From Leptospiraceae bacterium (GTDB taxonomy: Bacteria; Spirochaetota; Leptospiria; Leptospirales; Leptospiraceae): a stretch of 64,000 bases of DNA. The stretch lies in assembly GCA_016711485.1 (NCBI GenBank), contig JADJSX010000006.1, forward strand, positions 920,326 to 984,325. Direction: 5' to 3'. Shown here in pieces: positions 27,652 through 35,652 of this stretch (positions are counted from its first letter, which is position 1; every line of letters starts with the position of its first letter). The notes beneath the pieces were generated by a model, which did not search any database, was not told where the DNA came from, and saw only the letters and a list, made by a program, of their open reading frames with translations. A program made the position numbers and the translations under genes.

Positions 27652-27747
27652 TAAAAATATTGTTTATTAAAATTTGAATTAAAATGAAATTTATGCTTGA
27701 TTTTGCTTGCTCAAACTTGTATCGAAATTATGGTATTAATCGAAACT

Positions 27748-28395
27748 ATGAAAAAAAGCAAACCTGTATCCAAAAAACGACAGAGAAGAGTTCGAAATAG
27801 TTTGAACCGAACAGAAATATTGTCAACAGCTATGCATATAATTCAAACATCCGGTGTCGAAAACCTAAGTATGCGTATGATTGCCAAAGAATTAGATTGC
27901 AGTGTGGCAAGTCCCTACGCCCATTTCAAAAATCAGGAAGAAATTATCCAAGCCCTTCTCTATCAAGGAGAAAGCCAGCTCACTGCAAATTTAAAAACAG
28001 CACAGGCGTCTTCTGAAAATCCTTTCGAACAAATTTCGGCAATTGCTCATATCTATTGGCAGTTTTCCATTGAAAACCGCGGACTACACAAACTAATGTT
28101 TAGCTCCGGAGGCGGTTTACATAAAAAACTTTTTGCAGCTCCTAGCAGTTATCGCGTATTTTTAAAGGTAATCCGCGATGGCTTAAAAAAAGAGTCAGAT
28201 GAAATGAAGAGACCTAGATACAATTCTATTGCACGTACTATGTGGGCATGGATGTACGGTTTATTAGTTCTACAAATGACTGATTTATTAAACAGGGACA
28301 AATTAAAATACGATCCAATTGAAGAAGGAATGTTACTTTTCAAATACCTATTTCGCAATGAAATTTCTGATAAAAAAAATAAAATAAATACTTAA
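27748..28395 (+). CDS. TetR family transcriptional regulator
   Basis: The N-terminal helix-turn-helix region is 'NRTEILSTAMHIIQTSGVEN', 'SMRMIAKELDCSVASPYAHF'. The C-terminal ligand domain is TetR_C_33-like ('FSIENRGLHKLMFSSGG'). I chose ATG 27748 ('MKKSKPVSKKRQRR'); an upstream start at 27697 would add 17 residues lying within the promoter region. It is divergent from the desaturase, so it probably represses it in response to acyl groups, like DesT/FabR. That is inference from position. Confidence 0.88.
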   Translation: MKKSKPVSKKRQRRVRNSLNRTEILSTAMHIIQTSGVENLSMRMIAKELDCSVASPYAHFKNQEEIIQALLYQGESQLTANLKTAQASSENPFEQISAIAHIYWQFSIENRGLHKLMFSSGGGLHKKLFAAPSSYRVFLKVIRDGLKKESDEMKRPRYNSIARTMWAWMYGLLVLQMTDLLNRDKLKYDPIEEGMLLFKYLFRNEISDKKNKINT

Positions 28396-28440
28396 AATTA
28401 TTGAATGACATAATTATAAAATTGTGTTCTTTGTTAGAGA

Positions 28441-30708
28441 ATGTTTAAAAAAACATATCTAAATCTAACTCTGCGATTGGAAACTTTCACCCATACCGTA
28501 CCTCTTCCATTTGCGATTTATTTTTCTGTCGTAACTGGCACTGGATCTTATTTGTCTAAAGATGAAATGTTTACCGTTGCACTTGCCGGATCTATCAATG
28601 CAACTGCTCTTATTATTTTAGGGTGTGTATGGAGATGGTTTTATTTAAAAAAAATTTTCCGAGAAATTAAATCCATTTACAAAGATTCAAGTAAGTCCAC
28701 TGAGGATAAAGTAAAATTAAAAATTAGGCTTCTAAAATATCCATTCAAAGAAGCAAAAATCATAGTATTAAGATGGATAACAGGCATCATCGGTTCTCAT
28801 TTATTTATTTTGTTTGTAGCGGGTCCAAGACCAGGACTCCATTTAACGGCACCATTTTTATTCTTAATGATTACACCCATTTCGTATATCGCATATTTTT
28901 TCATAAGTGAAAATGTAATAAGTGCCGTATTCAAATTACGAAAAGTGAAACAAATAGAAATTGCAATCAATCAAATTCCTCAATTCAATTCCTTTCAAAG
29001 AATTACTCTTTCTATGGTGGCTATTACTATTATGCCTATCATCGTATTAGGATATATGTTATACGGACTCAAATTAGGATTAGTGAAACTAGATGACCCC
29101 GGTACCCATTTAATTATAATGAGCATTCTTTTTCCAATACCAGTTATAATCGTAGGTTATGTAATTGCAAAAACGTTTAGAAATGGTATTATGGGAATCA
29201 ATAATCACTTAAACCAACTGGGTAAAGGAAACTTTTCTGTTGTAAGTATGCCAACTTCTTCGGATGATTTCGGATTACAGGCGTATAACTTAAATCAGAT
29301 CATTAAAAAATTGAGATCACTTTATCGAGAAGTTTCTGATTTAAATTTGAATCTAGAAAATAAAGTGGAAATCAGAACAGAAGAATTAAACTCTTCTCTA
29401 AAAAAAGTAGAAGCACTTAAAATTCAGCAAGATGGTGACTATTTTTTAACAAGTCTATTATTAAAACCACTTGGACAAAATCTAGCGACTAGTGATAATT
29501 TTGATTTTACTTTTTTTGTGAAACAAAAAAAAGATTTTGAATTCCGAGGAAAGTTTTATGAAATTGGAGGGGATACTTGCGTTACCCACACAATTAAATT
29601 ACAAGGTAAAGTTTACCATGTTTTTTTGAATGGAGACGCAATGGGAAAATCAATTCAGGGTGCCGGCGGATCATTGATATTAGGCTCAGTTTTTCAAGCC
29701 ATTATAGAACGGACACTTTTTTCTCCGAACCTTGCGGAACAATCTCCTGAACTTTGGCTAAAAAACGCATTTATAGAAATGCATAAAGTATTTGAAAGTT
29801 TTAGTGGTTCTATGCTTGTTTCCATTGTATTTGGACTTTTAGATAATTCAAATGGATTTACGTATTACATAAATGCAGAACATCCCCCAAGTATACTTTT
29901 TAGAGATGGAATTGCGCATTATATTGAAGAAGAATCTCATTTCCGTAAACTCGGAACACTACAAATTAATTCTAGTATTTTCATACAAACTTTACAATTG
30001 CACCATGGGGATATATTATTAATAGGATCCGATGGAAGAGATGATATCAGAATAATTGATGAAACTCATATTGCCAATGTAAACTCTGATCCAAAACGAA
30101 TTTTAAAAGTTATTGAACTTACTTCGTGTAACTTATCGAAAATTTTTGAATTACTTTCATCGTATGGAGAGTTAACCGACGATTTGTCTCTTCTCAAAAT
30201 TCATTTTCATAAAAATGCCCAAATACATCCAAAATCTCATTTAGAAATAGAATTAATTTTGAATCAAGTAAATGAACATATAAATAATAAAAATTTCAAG
30301 GAAGCACTTTCGATTTTAATGGATAAATCAAAAGATCTACCAGAAGAACATGAATTTTTAAAATACCAATCACAGGTATTTGCGTTACAAGGCGATTTTG
30401 AAAATGCAATAAATTTTGGTATTCGTTATATTAATCTAGTTCCGTCTGATAATAAGTATTTTCTTACTCTCTCAGTTTACTACAAAACATTTGGTGATCT
30501 TTCAAATGGAATTGAAATAGGAGAAAGACTTCGCCTTCGAGAGCCAGAAAATTTAATTAATATAATCCAGTTATCAGAATTATATTTTTTGAATAAAAAT
30601 TATGAAAGAGCTCAAGAATTAATTCAATATGCATTAAAACTTGAGCCAGGAAATTCCACTGCAATCTATTTACGTCAAAAAATAAAACATCAAACCCAGT
30701 CACAGTGA
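28441..30708 (+). CDS. Membrane-anchored SpoIIE-type PP2C phosphatase with HAMP and TPR repeats
   Basis: About six N-terminal membrane segments (residues ~15-245) are followed by a HAMP linker (~250-300) and a short coiled coil. A SpoIIE/PP2C serine phosphatase domain spans ~330-590: 'YEIGGDTCV', 'VFLNGDAMGKSIQGAGGSLI', 'LLIGSDGRDD', all with the metal-binding Asp. The C-terminus (~600-755) has TPR-like repeats ('NYERAQELIQYALKLEPGNS'). It probably acts in a partner-switch pathway on an anti-sigma antagonist; no such partner is nearby. The stop overlaps the convergent ThiF-like gene by 19 bp. Confidence 0.88.
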   Translation: MFKKTYLNLTLRLETFTHTVPLPFAIYFSVVTGTGSYLSKDEMFTVALAGSINATALIILGCVWRWFYLKKIFREIKSIYKDSSKSTEDKVKLKIRLLKYPFKEAKIIVLRWITGIIGSHLFILFVAGPRPGLHLTAPFLFLMITPISYIAYFFISENVISAVFKLRKVKQIEIAINQIPQFNSFQRITLSMVAITIMPIIVLGYMLYGLKLGLVKLDDPGTHLIIMSILFPIPVIIVGYVIAKTFRNGIMGINNHLNQLGKGNFSVVSMPTSSDDFGLQAYNLNQIIKKLRSLYREVSDLNLNLENKVEIRTEELNSSLKKVEALKIQQDGDYFLTSLLLKPLGQNLATSDNFDFTFFVKQKKDFEFRGKFYEIGGDTCVTHTIKLQGKVYHVFLNGDAMGKSIQGAGGSLILGSVFQAIIERTLFSPNLAEQSPELWLKNAFIEMHKVFESFSGSMLVSIVFGLLDNSNGFTYYINAEHPPSILFRDGIAHYIEEESHFRKLGTLQINSSIFIQTLQLHHGDILLIGSDGRDDIRIIDETHIANVNSDPKRILKVIELTSCNLSKIFELLSSYGELTDDLSLLKIHFHKNAQIHPKSHLEIELILNQVNEHINNKNFKEALSILMDKSKDLPEEHEFLKYQSQVFALQGDFENAINFGIRYINLVPSDNKYFLTLSVYYKTFGDLSNGIEIGERLRLREPENLINIIQLSELYFLNKNYERAQELIQYALKLEPGNSTAIYLRQKIKHQTQSQ

Positions 30709-31490
30709 GGAATAACTATATCTTCAATTTGAGTAATACTTGGATTATCCCCGCAGAGAGGACAAATTTTATTTTTTAGAACTTGAATTTTTCGAAATTC
30801 CATTGATTTAGTATCAATAGAGAGAATACTCCCAAATAACCCCTGATCAATCCCTAGTAAATATTTAATCGATTCAGTTGCTTGAATTGACCCGACTAAT
30901 CCAGCTACACTCCCAATCACACCTGCTTCTGCGCAATTTGGAACACTCTCTGCATCTGGTGGAGATTGAAATATACATCTATAACAAGCTGTAGTGTTAG
31001 GAATAACACCGATTACCTGTCCTTCGAATCGTAAAATTCCTGCAATAATAAGGGGGATTTTCAAAAAATGACAGGCATCGTTTACTAAAAATTTTGTTTC
31101 AAAATTATCCGATCCTTCTAATATTAAATTAGAACCACTAAAAATTTTAACTATATTAGAAGCGGTTAATCGTTCATTGTATGTAACAATTTTAATATTT
31201 GAATTGAGATTTGTTAGTATTTGTTCGGCTTCTAATACTTTTGATTTATTTAAGGATGTGGTATTATATAATATCTGTCTTTGTAAATTAGTTAGATCTA
31301 CTTTATCAGAATCAATAATTCGAATTTCCCCGACACCTGCAGCTGCAAGATAATACAATACTGGGCTTCCTAAACCACCCGCACCGACTACAGTTACAAT
31401 TGATTCCTTTAATTTTTCTTGTCCTTTTCTTCCGACTTCTGATAACAAAATATTTCGAGAATAACGAGTTATTTCTGGTGAGGATAACAT
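30690..31490 (-). CDS. ThiF/MoeB family adenylyltransferase
   Basis: E1-like enzyme that adenylates the C-terminus of a ubiquitin-like sulfur carrier (ThiS or MoaD). The nucleotide motif 'VTVVGAGGLGSPVLYYLAAA' and 'DLTNLQRQILY' are conserved, as are 'GSDNFETKFLVNDAC' and 'NCAEAGVIGSVAGLVGSIQA'. Two CxxC pairs, 'CYRC' and 'CPLC', bind structural zinc. No ThiS or MoaD gene is in the window, so ThiF and MoeB cannot be separated. It is followed by a HEAT-like gene reading in from 31955, three bp away. Confidence 0.9.
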   Translation of the reverse strand: MLSSPEITRYSRNILLSEVGRKGQEKLKESIVTVVGAGGLGSPVLYYLAAAGVGEIRIIDSDKVDLTNLQRQILYNTTSLNKSKVLEAEQILTNLNSNIKIVTYNERLTASNIVKIFSGSNLILEGSDNFETKFLVNDACHFLKIPLIIAGILRFEGQVIGVIPNTTACYRCIFQSPPDAESVPNCAEAGVIGSVAGLVGSIQATESIKYLLGIDQGLFGSILSIDTKSMEFRKIQVLKNKICPLCGDNPSITQIEDIVIPHCDWV

Positions 31491-31493
31491 GAA

Positions 31494-31955
31494 CTAGTCC
31501 TTAAATTTTGATTTAATTCGATCAATTAAATCGGCAACAAATTCGTCTTGCCTATGGTGAATGTCAGCGTATTGAATGGCAGACTTTGCATCTGAATCGT
31601 ATCCATTTTTTGCAGAAATATTCAAAATAGACAATAAACATGCGTAAACCACATTTGAATTTGATTCAGACATAATTTTACTTTTTAAATTGGGAATACT
31701 TGTTTTTTCTTGGAGATAACCTAACGCATTTGCACAGGCTATTGCTACTTTAGTGTTATTTGTATTCTTCAAAGTATTTTGTATATCAGTGATATATTTT
31801 TTTTCTGCCTTTTCTTTTCCTAATACAGTACAGGCTAATGTTTTTTCCGCGTCTGTCCCTGAAGATAAATTTTTTCCATGCACTTCTATATCATCAGCAA
31901 AAATAGAAAAAACAAATATAAAAATACAATATATAAAAACGATTTCTTTTAACAT
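31494..31955 (-). CDS. Exported HEAT-repeat-like protein
   Basis: A signal peptide ('MLKEIVFIYCIFIFVFSIFA') precedes ~130 residues of helical repeats: 'AIACANALGYLQEKTSIPNL' and 'NVVYACLLSILNISAKNGYD' look like HEAT repeats, giving a small periplasmic scaffold. ATG 31955 follows AGAGGTATTCA. A longer ORF to 32021 lacks a ribosome site. It is upstream of and probably co-transcribed with the ThiF-like gene. The partner is unknown. Confidence 0.8.
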   Translation of the reverse strand: MLKEIVFIYCIFIFVFSIFADDIEVHGKNLSSGTDAEKTLACTVLGKEKAEKKYITDIQNTLKNTNNTKVAIACANALGYLQEKTSIPNLKSKIMSESNSNVVYACLLSILNISAKNGYDSDAKSAIQYADIHHRQDEFVADLIDRIKSKFKD

Positions 31956-32131
31956 TGAATACCTCTGTTTACTCTTAGATAATAAATATTTTAATCGATT
32001 TAGGTGCAATAATTTTACCAATTACAAATATTCAAATTAGACTATTTGTGCTCTAGGTTAGAATTTTGAGGTAATCCGTTTTTTTATTATTAGCTCCATA
32101 AGCTAGAACGTATATCCAATAAGTTTAGTGC

Positions 32132-32254
32132 ATATACCAATTTCCCAAAAAATATACTCATTCGTTTTGAAAAGAACCTCGTTATCTCTGTTGTGGAAAT
32201 TGGGAATATCGAACTTTTTTAAAATGGTAAAATATTTTTAGCGTACGGTATATA
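32132..32254. repeat. MITE-like palindromic element, copy 1
   Basis: About 123 bp bounded by ATATACC (32132) and GGTATAT (32247-32253). An internal inverted repeat CCAATTTCC/GGAAATTGG starts right inside the left end. The same plan recurs at 32376-32489. Confidence 0.55.
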
Positions 32255-32375
32255 AAAATAAATAACATTAATCCAAAGAAATTCAAGTAGACACATAATC
32301 AGAATTCTCCAAGATGTTTTAGTGCGAAACTTTAAAATTTGTTAATTAACTCATTGTTTGCAGGACTGTTTGTTT

Positions 32376-32489
32376 TATACCAATTGCCAAAAGTAAATTC
32401 CGATTTAATTCTAGAAAACTCGTTTTTGGCAATAGGGAATACCTCTCTTGCGAAAAATAGTGAAACGTATTTATGAGAAGTGGTATATA
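32376..32489. repeat. MITE-like palindromic element, copy 2
   Basis: Bounded by TATACC (32376) and GGTATA (32482), with internal ATTGCCAAAA/TTTTTGGCAAT. It shares start (TATACCAATT) and layout with copy 1 but the interior has diverged. The remainder of the ~530-bp gap (32041-32568) has no supported gene. Confidence 0.55.
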
Positions 32490-32568
32490 GGAAACAAAAC
32501 TTGTCAAAAAATTTCACTTGCATATTTTAAAGGATTCTATTACTCTTACTGCATATTTTGAGAAACCT

Positions 32569-32763
32569 ATGAAAAAAAAAATAGCTTACCTAGTACTAAC
32601 CATTATGTTAACGAATCTTCCTCTCTGTAAATCCCAAGAAGTAAAAGAAGAAGTGCCAGACGATGTTTTAGAAGAAGAACTCAGAGCAGAAGCAGAGCCA
32701 ATTAGAGAGATTAGAGATAGAGACTTAAAAGAAGAAGTAAAAAAACCACTGAAAAAGCGATAA
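32569..32763 (+). CDS. Small exported lipoprotein-like protein
   Basis: A 64-aa peptide with a signal ending 'TIMLTNLPLCKS', where the Cys could be lipidated. The mature part is highly charged (Glu/Arg/Lys: 'DDVLEEELRAEAEPIREIRD'), probably helical. No family recognised. ATG 32569 is chosen over 32518 because the signal peptide begins there. It lies 11 bp upstream of the PrsW-like gene and may be co-transcribed. Confidence 0.6.
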   Translation: MKKKIAYLVLTIMLTNLPLCKSQEVKEEVPDDVLEEELRAEAEPIREIRDRDLKEEVKKPLKKR

Positions 32764-32774
32764 AGGATTAGTAG

Positions 32775-34571
32775 TTGCTAACATTTGAAAAAATATTTCT
32801 TTCCCTATTACCGATACCTTTTTTTGTCCTGTTGTATCAAAGGCATTTTTTAAGGAACTCACGGTATACTATTTATTTAGATGCATTTTTATACGGAGTA
32901 TTACAGGCAGCACTTTTACTTCTTGTATTCCCTTGGATTGATGATTTTATTCCAATAGAAACTAAAATTTTTACTGGATTTGTCAATGCAGCCTTATTCG
33001 AAAAAACTACAGCATTTTTATTTTTATATTTTCTTCTGAAAAAACAATACGCGAATCTAAATGTAAATGAAAGTGTCTGTTTTGGAATGTTTCTGGGCAT
33101 CGGATTTTCCGCATTGGAAAATATTTTTTATGCGATCCAAACTAGTTCTTCTATGATTTTTCTGAGAATGTTTACTTCTGTTCCTCTTCACATCACTACC
33201 TGCGGAATTATTGGATATTATCTTGCGTTGAAAGCAGTCTATTATACCAAACTAAATCGATGGAGTAACCTTTTTTTTGCCTATACAATCCCTTTGATTT
33301 TTCATGGAATATATGACTCTTGTCTATTATATGGAAATGAAATTACTTATGTAATTGGACCTGAGCTAGTATTTCTAATGTTAGCGTTAGAGTATTTGAT
33401 GGCTCGTGCACTTGCCCTACCTAAAAAAGACGATTTAACCAAAGAAAATCTTGCCCTAGAGGATTGGGAAGCAATCCAATTACAACCCCAGTATGAAAGA
33501 TGGATTATCCGCTCTATGGGAAAAAAGAATGCTGAGTTCGTACCTTTTTTTATGATTTCCATTGATATCAAAAGAGGATTATTCATTTTTCTACTCTTAC
33601 TTTTATCCGTTCTATTTTATTTTTTCCAATTGCAAATGGTAAGTTATTTTGATTTAAAATTAAATAATTTTGAATTAATTACTTTGTTTGCCATTTACCC
33701 CATAGTTTTGGCGTTTAACTTATTTTTACTTGGAGCTATCAATCCCGAATATTTTAAAAATAGTATTATCAGTATCCCCATTATTATGGAAGTAAATATA
33801 GAAAAAGGATTAGATACCAAATCCATGGTTGGATCAGAAGTAACTTCCTTTAATAGTTTTTTGAGAACGTTTGATACTTTAGAACTAGGACATGAATTAG
33901 AGATTTCTTACCTTTATTCTGACTTTAAATCTCCAGCTGTGAAAGGTAAGATTATTTGGGACAACCATGAAGATTTTGAACGTCCTATGGGAAGTATCAT
34001 TCGTTTTGATCCATTACCCCGAGGATTTATACGATTTTTAATCCAATATCAATTTTACAAACTTGGAAAAGGAATTTTATACAATCTCAAATTCCCTGGG
34101 TTCAAAAAAATTCGTAAATTGTTCGTGAAAGAATCCACAGTTATGGAGCATAATAACTATTTTACTGCGGGTACTATTTTATTTAGAGAAAATGAAATGG
34201 GGAAAAAATTCTATTTATTAAAAAAAGGAAGTATCGAAATTTGTAAACATACGGAATCCGGCGAAAAAATCACTCTCGGTTTCGTAGAATCTGGTCAAAT
34301 TTTTGGAGAAATGTCAATTTTAGGGAACCAACCAAGAACCGCGAGTGCAATTTGTATGACAAACTGTGTTGTGGCGACGGCAGATGGTGATAATTTAGAA
34401 GCATTGATAAAGGGAAATCCTGACTTTTCCCTCCAGCTCATCAAAACATTAGCAACTAGAGTGGGTTATTCTGAAAGACTTCTGAAAAGCCGAATCCAAG
34501 AAATCGAAAATCAACTCGCTGAAGAAAAAGAAAAAAACAGGATACTAGAAGAAAATAAAAACAAGTCATAA
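32775..34571 (+). CDS. PrsW-family membrane protease fused to a C-terminal cyclic-nucleotide-binding domain
   Basis: Residues 1-~320 are polytopic. They match the PrsW/CPBP-like glutamic intramembrane protease: 'NAALFEKTTAFLFLYFLLKK', 'GIGFSALENIFYA', 'HITTCGIIGYYLALK', 'LIFHGIYDSCL'. Residues ~330-425 look PilZ-like ('PAVKGKIIWDN', 'GSIIRFDPLPRGF'). Residues ~460-570 form a cNMP-binding (CRP-like) domain: 'LFRENEMGKKFYLLKKGSIE' and 'FGEMSILGNQPRTASA'. PrsW proteases cleave anti-sigma factors in other bacteria. This layout suggests nucleotide-controlled proteolysis, an inference. The start is TTG 32775 after AAAGGATTAG. Confidence 0.82.
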   Translation: MLTFEKIFLSLLPIPFFVLLYQRHFLRNSRYTIYLDAFLYGVLQAALLLLVFPWIDDFIPIETKIFTGFVNAALFEKTTAFLFLYFLLKKQYANLNVNESVCFGMFLGIGFSALENIFYAIQTSSSMIFLRMFTSVPLHITTCGIIGYYLALKAVYYTKLNRWSNLFFAYTIPLIFHGIYDSCLLYGNEITYVIGPELVFLMLALEYLMARALALPKKDDLTKENLALEDWEAIQLQPQYERWIIRSMGKKNAEFVPFFMISIDIKRGLFIFLLLLLSVLFYFFQLQMVSYFDLKLNNFELITLFAIYPIVLAFNLFLLGAINPEYFKNSIISIPIIMEVNIEKGLDTKSMVGSEVTSFNSFLRTFDTLELGHELEISYLYSDFKSPAVKGKIIWDNHEDFERPMGSIIRFDPLPRGFIRFLIQYQFYKLGKGILYNLKFPGFKKIRKLFVKESTVMEHNNYFTAGTILFRENEMGKKFYLLKKGSIEICKHTESGEKITLGFVESGQIFGEMSILGNQPRTASAICMTNCVVATADGDNLEALIKGNPDFSLQLIKTLATRVGYSERLLKSRIQEIENQLAEEKEKNRILEENKNKS

Positions 34572-34608
34572 CACTTCAATACAAATAGATATAATTTAGA
34601 ATTGAATT

Positions 34609-34638
34609 AACTAGAGACACTTATCAGGGTCTCTAGTT
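34609..34638. terminator. Bidirectional terminator between PrsW-like gene and DUF2892 gene
   Basis: AACTAGAGAC/GTCTCTAGTT, 10-bp perfect arms with a ~10-nt loop, lie between convergent genes. The sequence is T-rich on the plus side (ATTTTATTTATTT). Confidence 0.85.
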
Positions 34639-34645
34639 ATTTTAT

Positions 34646-34828
34646 TTATTTCCCTTCTGTTGAAATTTTGAAAGGAACATATATTGGACAAAATCTAAAA
34701 ATGGCAGTCCCAATTGGAATAATTCCTATTAGCCCAAACCAAGATGAAAAATATATCCCTACTCCCGCGATAATAAGACCCATCACACCTCTGATTATTC
34801 TATCAGTTTTTCCCATATTACATTTCAT
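34646..34828 (-). CDS. DUF2892 (YgaP transmembrane-domain-like) protein
   Basis: A 60-aa membrane protein with two segments ('IIRGVMGLIIAGVGIYF', 'LIGIIPIGTAIFRFCPIYVP'), matching DUF2892, the membrane domain fused to rhodanese in E. coli YgaP. Here it is a separate gene 16 bp downstream of a rhodanese, so the two probably form a split YgaP. AAGGAGAACA precedes the ATG. Confidence 0.9.
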   Translation of the reverse strand: MKCNMGKTDRIIRGVMGLIIAGVGIYFSSWFGLIGIIPIGTAIFRFCPIYVPFKISTEGK

Positions 34829-34844
34829 GATTGTTCTCCTTAAC

Positions 34845-35219
34845 TTATTTTACTTCCGGCATATCAGATAATCCGCCGCCGTTTACTATGTTTTTAAATC
34901 CATTTGCTTCAAGAATAGCTTTAGCTTTAGAAGATCTTCCACCAGATCTGCAATATACAACTACCTTACCATCTTTATTTCCAAAGTCTTTCAATCTAGA
35001 CTCAACTTGATCTACTGGAATGTTTTTTGCATTCTGGTAATGACCTGATGCATATTCTTCTCCAGAACGTACATCTACAATTAAAGCACCCTCTTTGATA
35101 TAACTAATTACTTCCTTTTTATCCACAGCCGAAATTCCTCCGTTAAATATTTTTAAAGCAAAAAAAATTCCTACGAATCCGATTGCTATATACAATAAAT
35201 TTATTATACTTAGTTTCAT
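34845..35219 (-). CDS. Membrane-anchored rhodanese-like sulfurtransferase
   Basis: An N-terminal membrane segment ('IINLLYIAIGFVGIFFALKI') is followed by a rhodanese domain with active-site loop 'VVYCRSGGRSSKA' (catalytic Cys, CRSGGRS) and 'LIVDVRSGEEYASGHYQNAKNIP' region. It should accept sulfane sulfur at the membrane. ATG 35219 is chosen; the longer frame to 35330 runs through the shared promoter. Upstream are two operator-like sites and a divergent CsoR/CstR-type regulator. Confidence 0.9.
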   Translation of the reverse strand: MKLSIINLLYIAIGFVGIFFALKIFNGGISAVDKKEVISYIKEGALIVDVRSGEEYASGHYQNAKNIPVDQVESRLKDFGNKDGKVVVYCRSGGRSSKAKAILEANGFKNIVNGGGLSDMPEVK

Positions 35220-35221
35220 AT

Positions 35222-35237
35222 ATACCATAGGGGGTAT
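35222..35237. promoter_or_regulatory. Operator candidate 1 for the CsoR/CstR-type regulator
   Basis: ATACC-ATAGGG-GGTAT, a 16-bp dyad three bases before the rhodanese start codon. The ATACC/GGTAT half-sites match those described for the CsoR/RcnR family. Confidence 0.7.
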
Positions 35238-35269
35238 GTTGGTAAAAAATTGCAAGCAAAAAAAAATAT

Positions 35270-35297
35270 TTGACGAGGATACTGTATAGGGTATACT
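35270..35297 (+). promoter_or_regulatory. Promoter with overlapping operator 2 for the CsoR/CstR-type gene
   Basis: TTGACG (35270-35275), 16-bp spacer and TATACT (35292-35297) form a sigma70-type promoter. A second dyad, ATACT-GTATAG-GGTAT (35279-35294), covers the spacer and part of the -10, so bound repressor would block it. It lies ~26 bp upstream of the regulator ATG. Confidence 0.72.
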
Positions 35298-35322
35298 ATT
35301 CCAGAAATTGTAAAGAGGGAAT

Positions 35323-35586
35323 ATGAACAAACAAAGAACAGATTTAATTTCAAGATTAAGCCGAATTCAAGGCCAATTAGAAAGCATCAAAAGAAGCCTT
35401 GATTCAGATGTAGACATGGAATGTATTAAGACAATGCATCTAATTAAAGCAGCAAACAATGCACTTAAGAAGTTTGGAGAAGCTTATGTAACAAATCATA
35501 TGGATGAATGTATGAGTGGAAAAAATCCCAAAAAAGGAATAGAAAAAGAACTCAAATCAGTAATTGAAGCAGCATTTACATTATAG
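35323..35586 (+). CDS. CsoR/CstR-family metal- or persulfide-sensing repressor
   Basis: An 87-aa all-helical DUF156 protein with 'LISRLSRIQGQLESIKRSL', the DNA-binding face of the family. The sensing residues look like Cys34 ('MECIKTM'), His59 and Cys63 ('NHMDECM'). CsoR copper sensors have Cys-His-Cys at this spacing; persulfide sensors (CstR) keep only the two Cys. Residues thus favour CsoR, but the divergent rhodanese/DUF2892 operon favours sulfur sensing. AGAGGGAAT precedes the ATG. Confidence 0.9.
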   Translation: MNKQRTDLISRLSRIQGQLESIKRSLDSDVDMECIKTMHLIKAANNALKKFGEAYVTNHMDECMSGKNPKKGIEKELKSVIEAAFTL

Positions 35587-35652
35587 TCATTCAGTACTGT
35601 AAGTTTTTTCTTGCGCTTAGCTCTAATTGAATTCCTGTAGTAAATAGATGCT

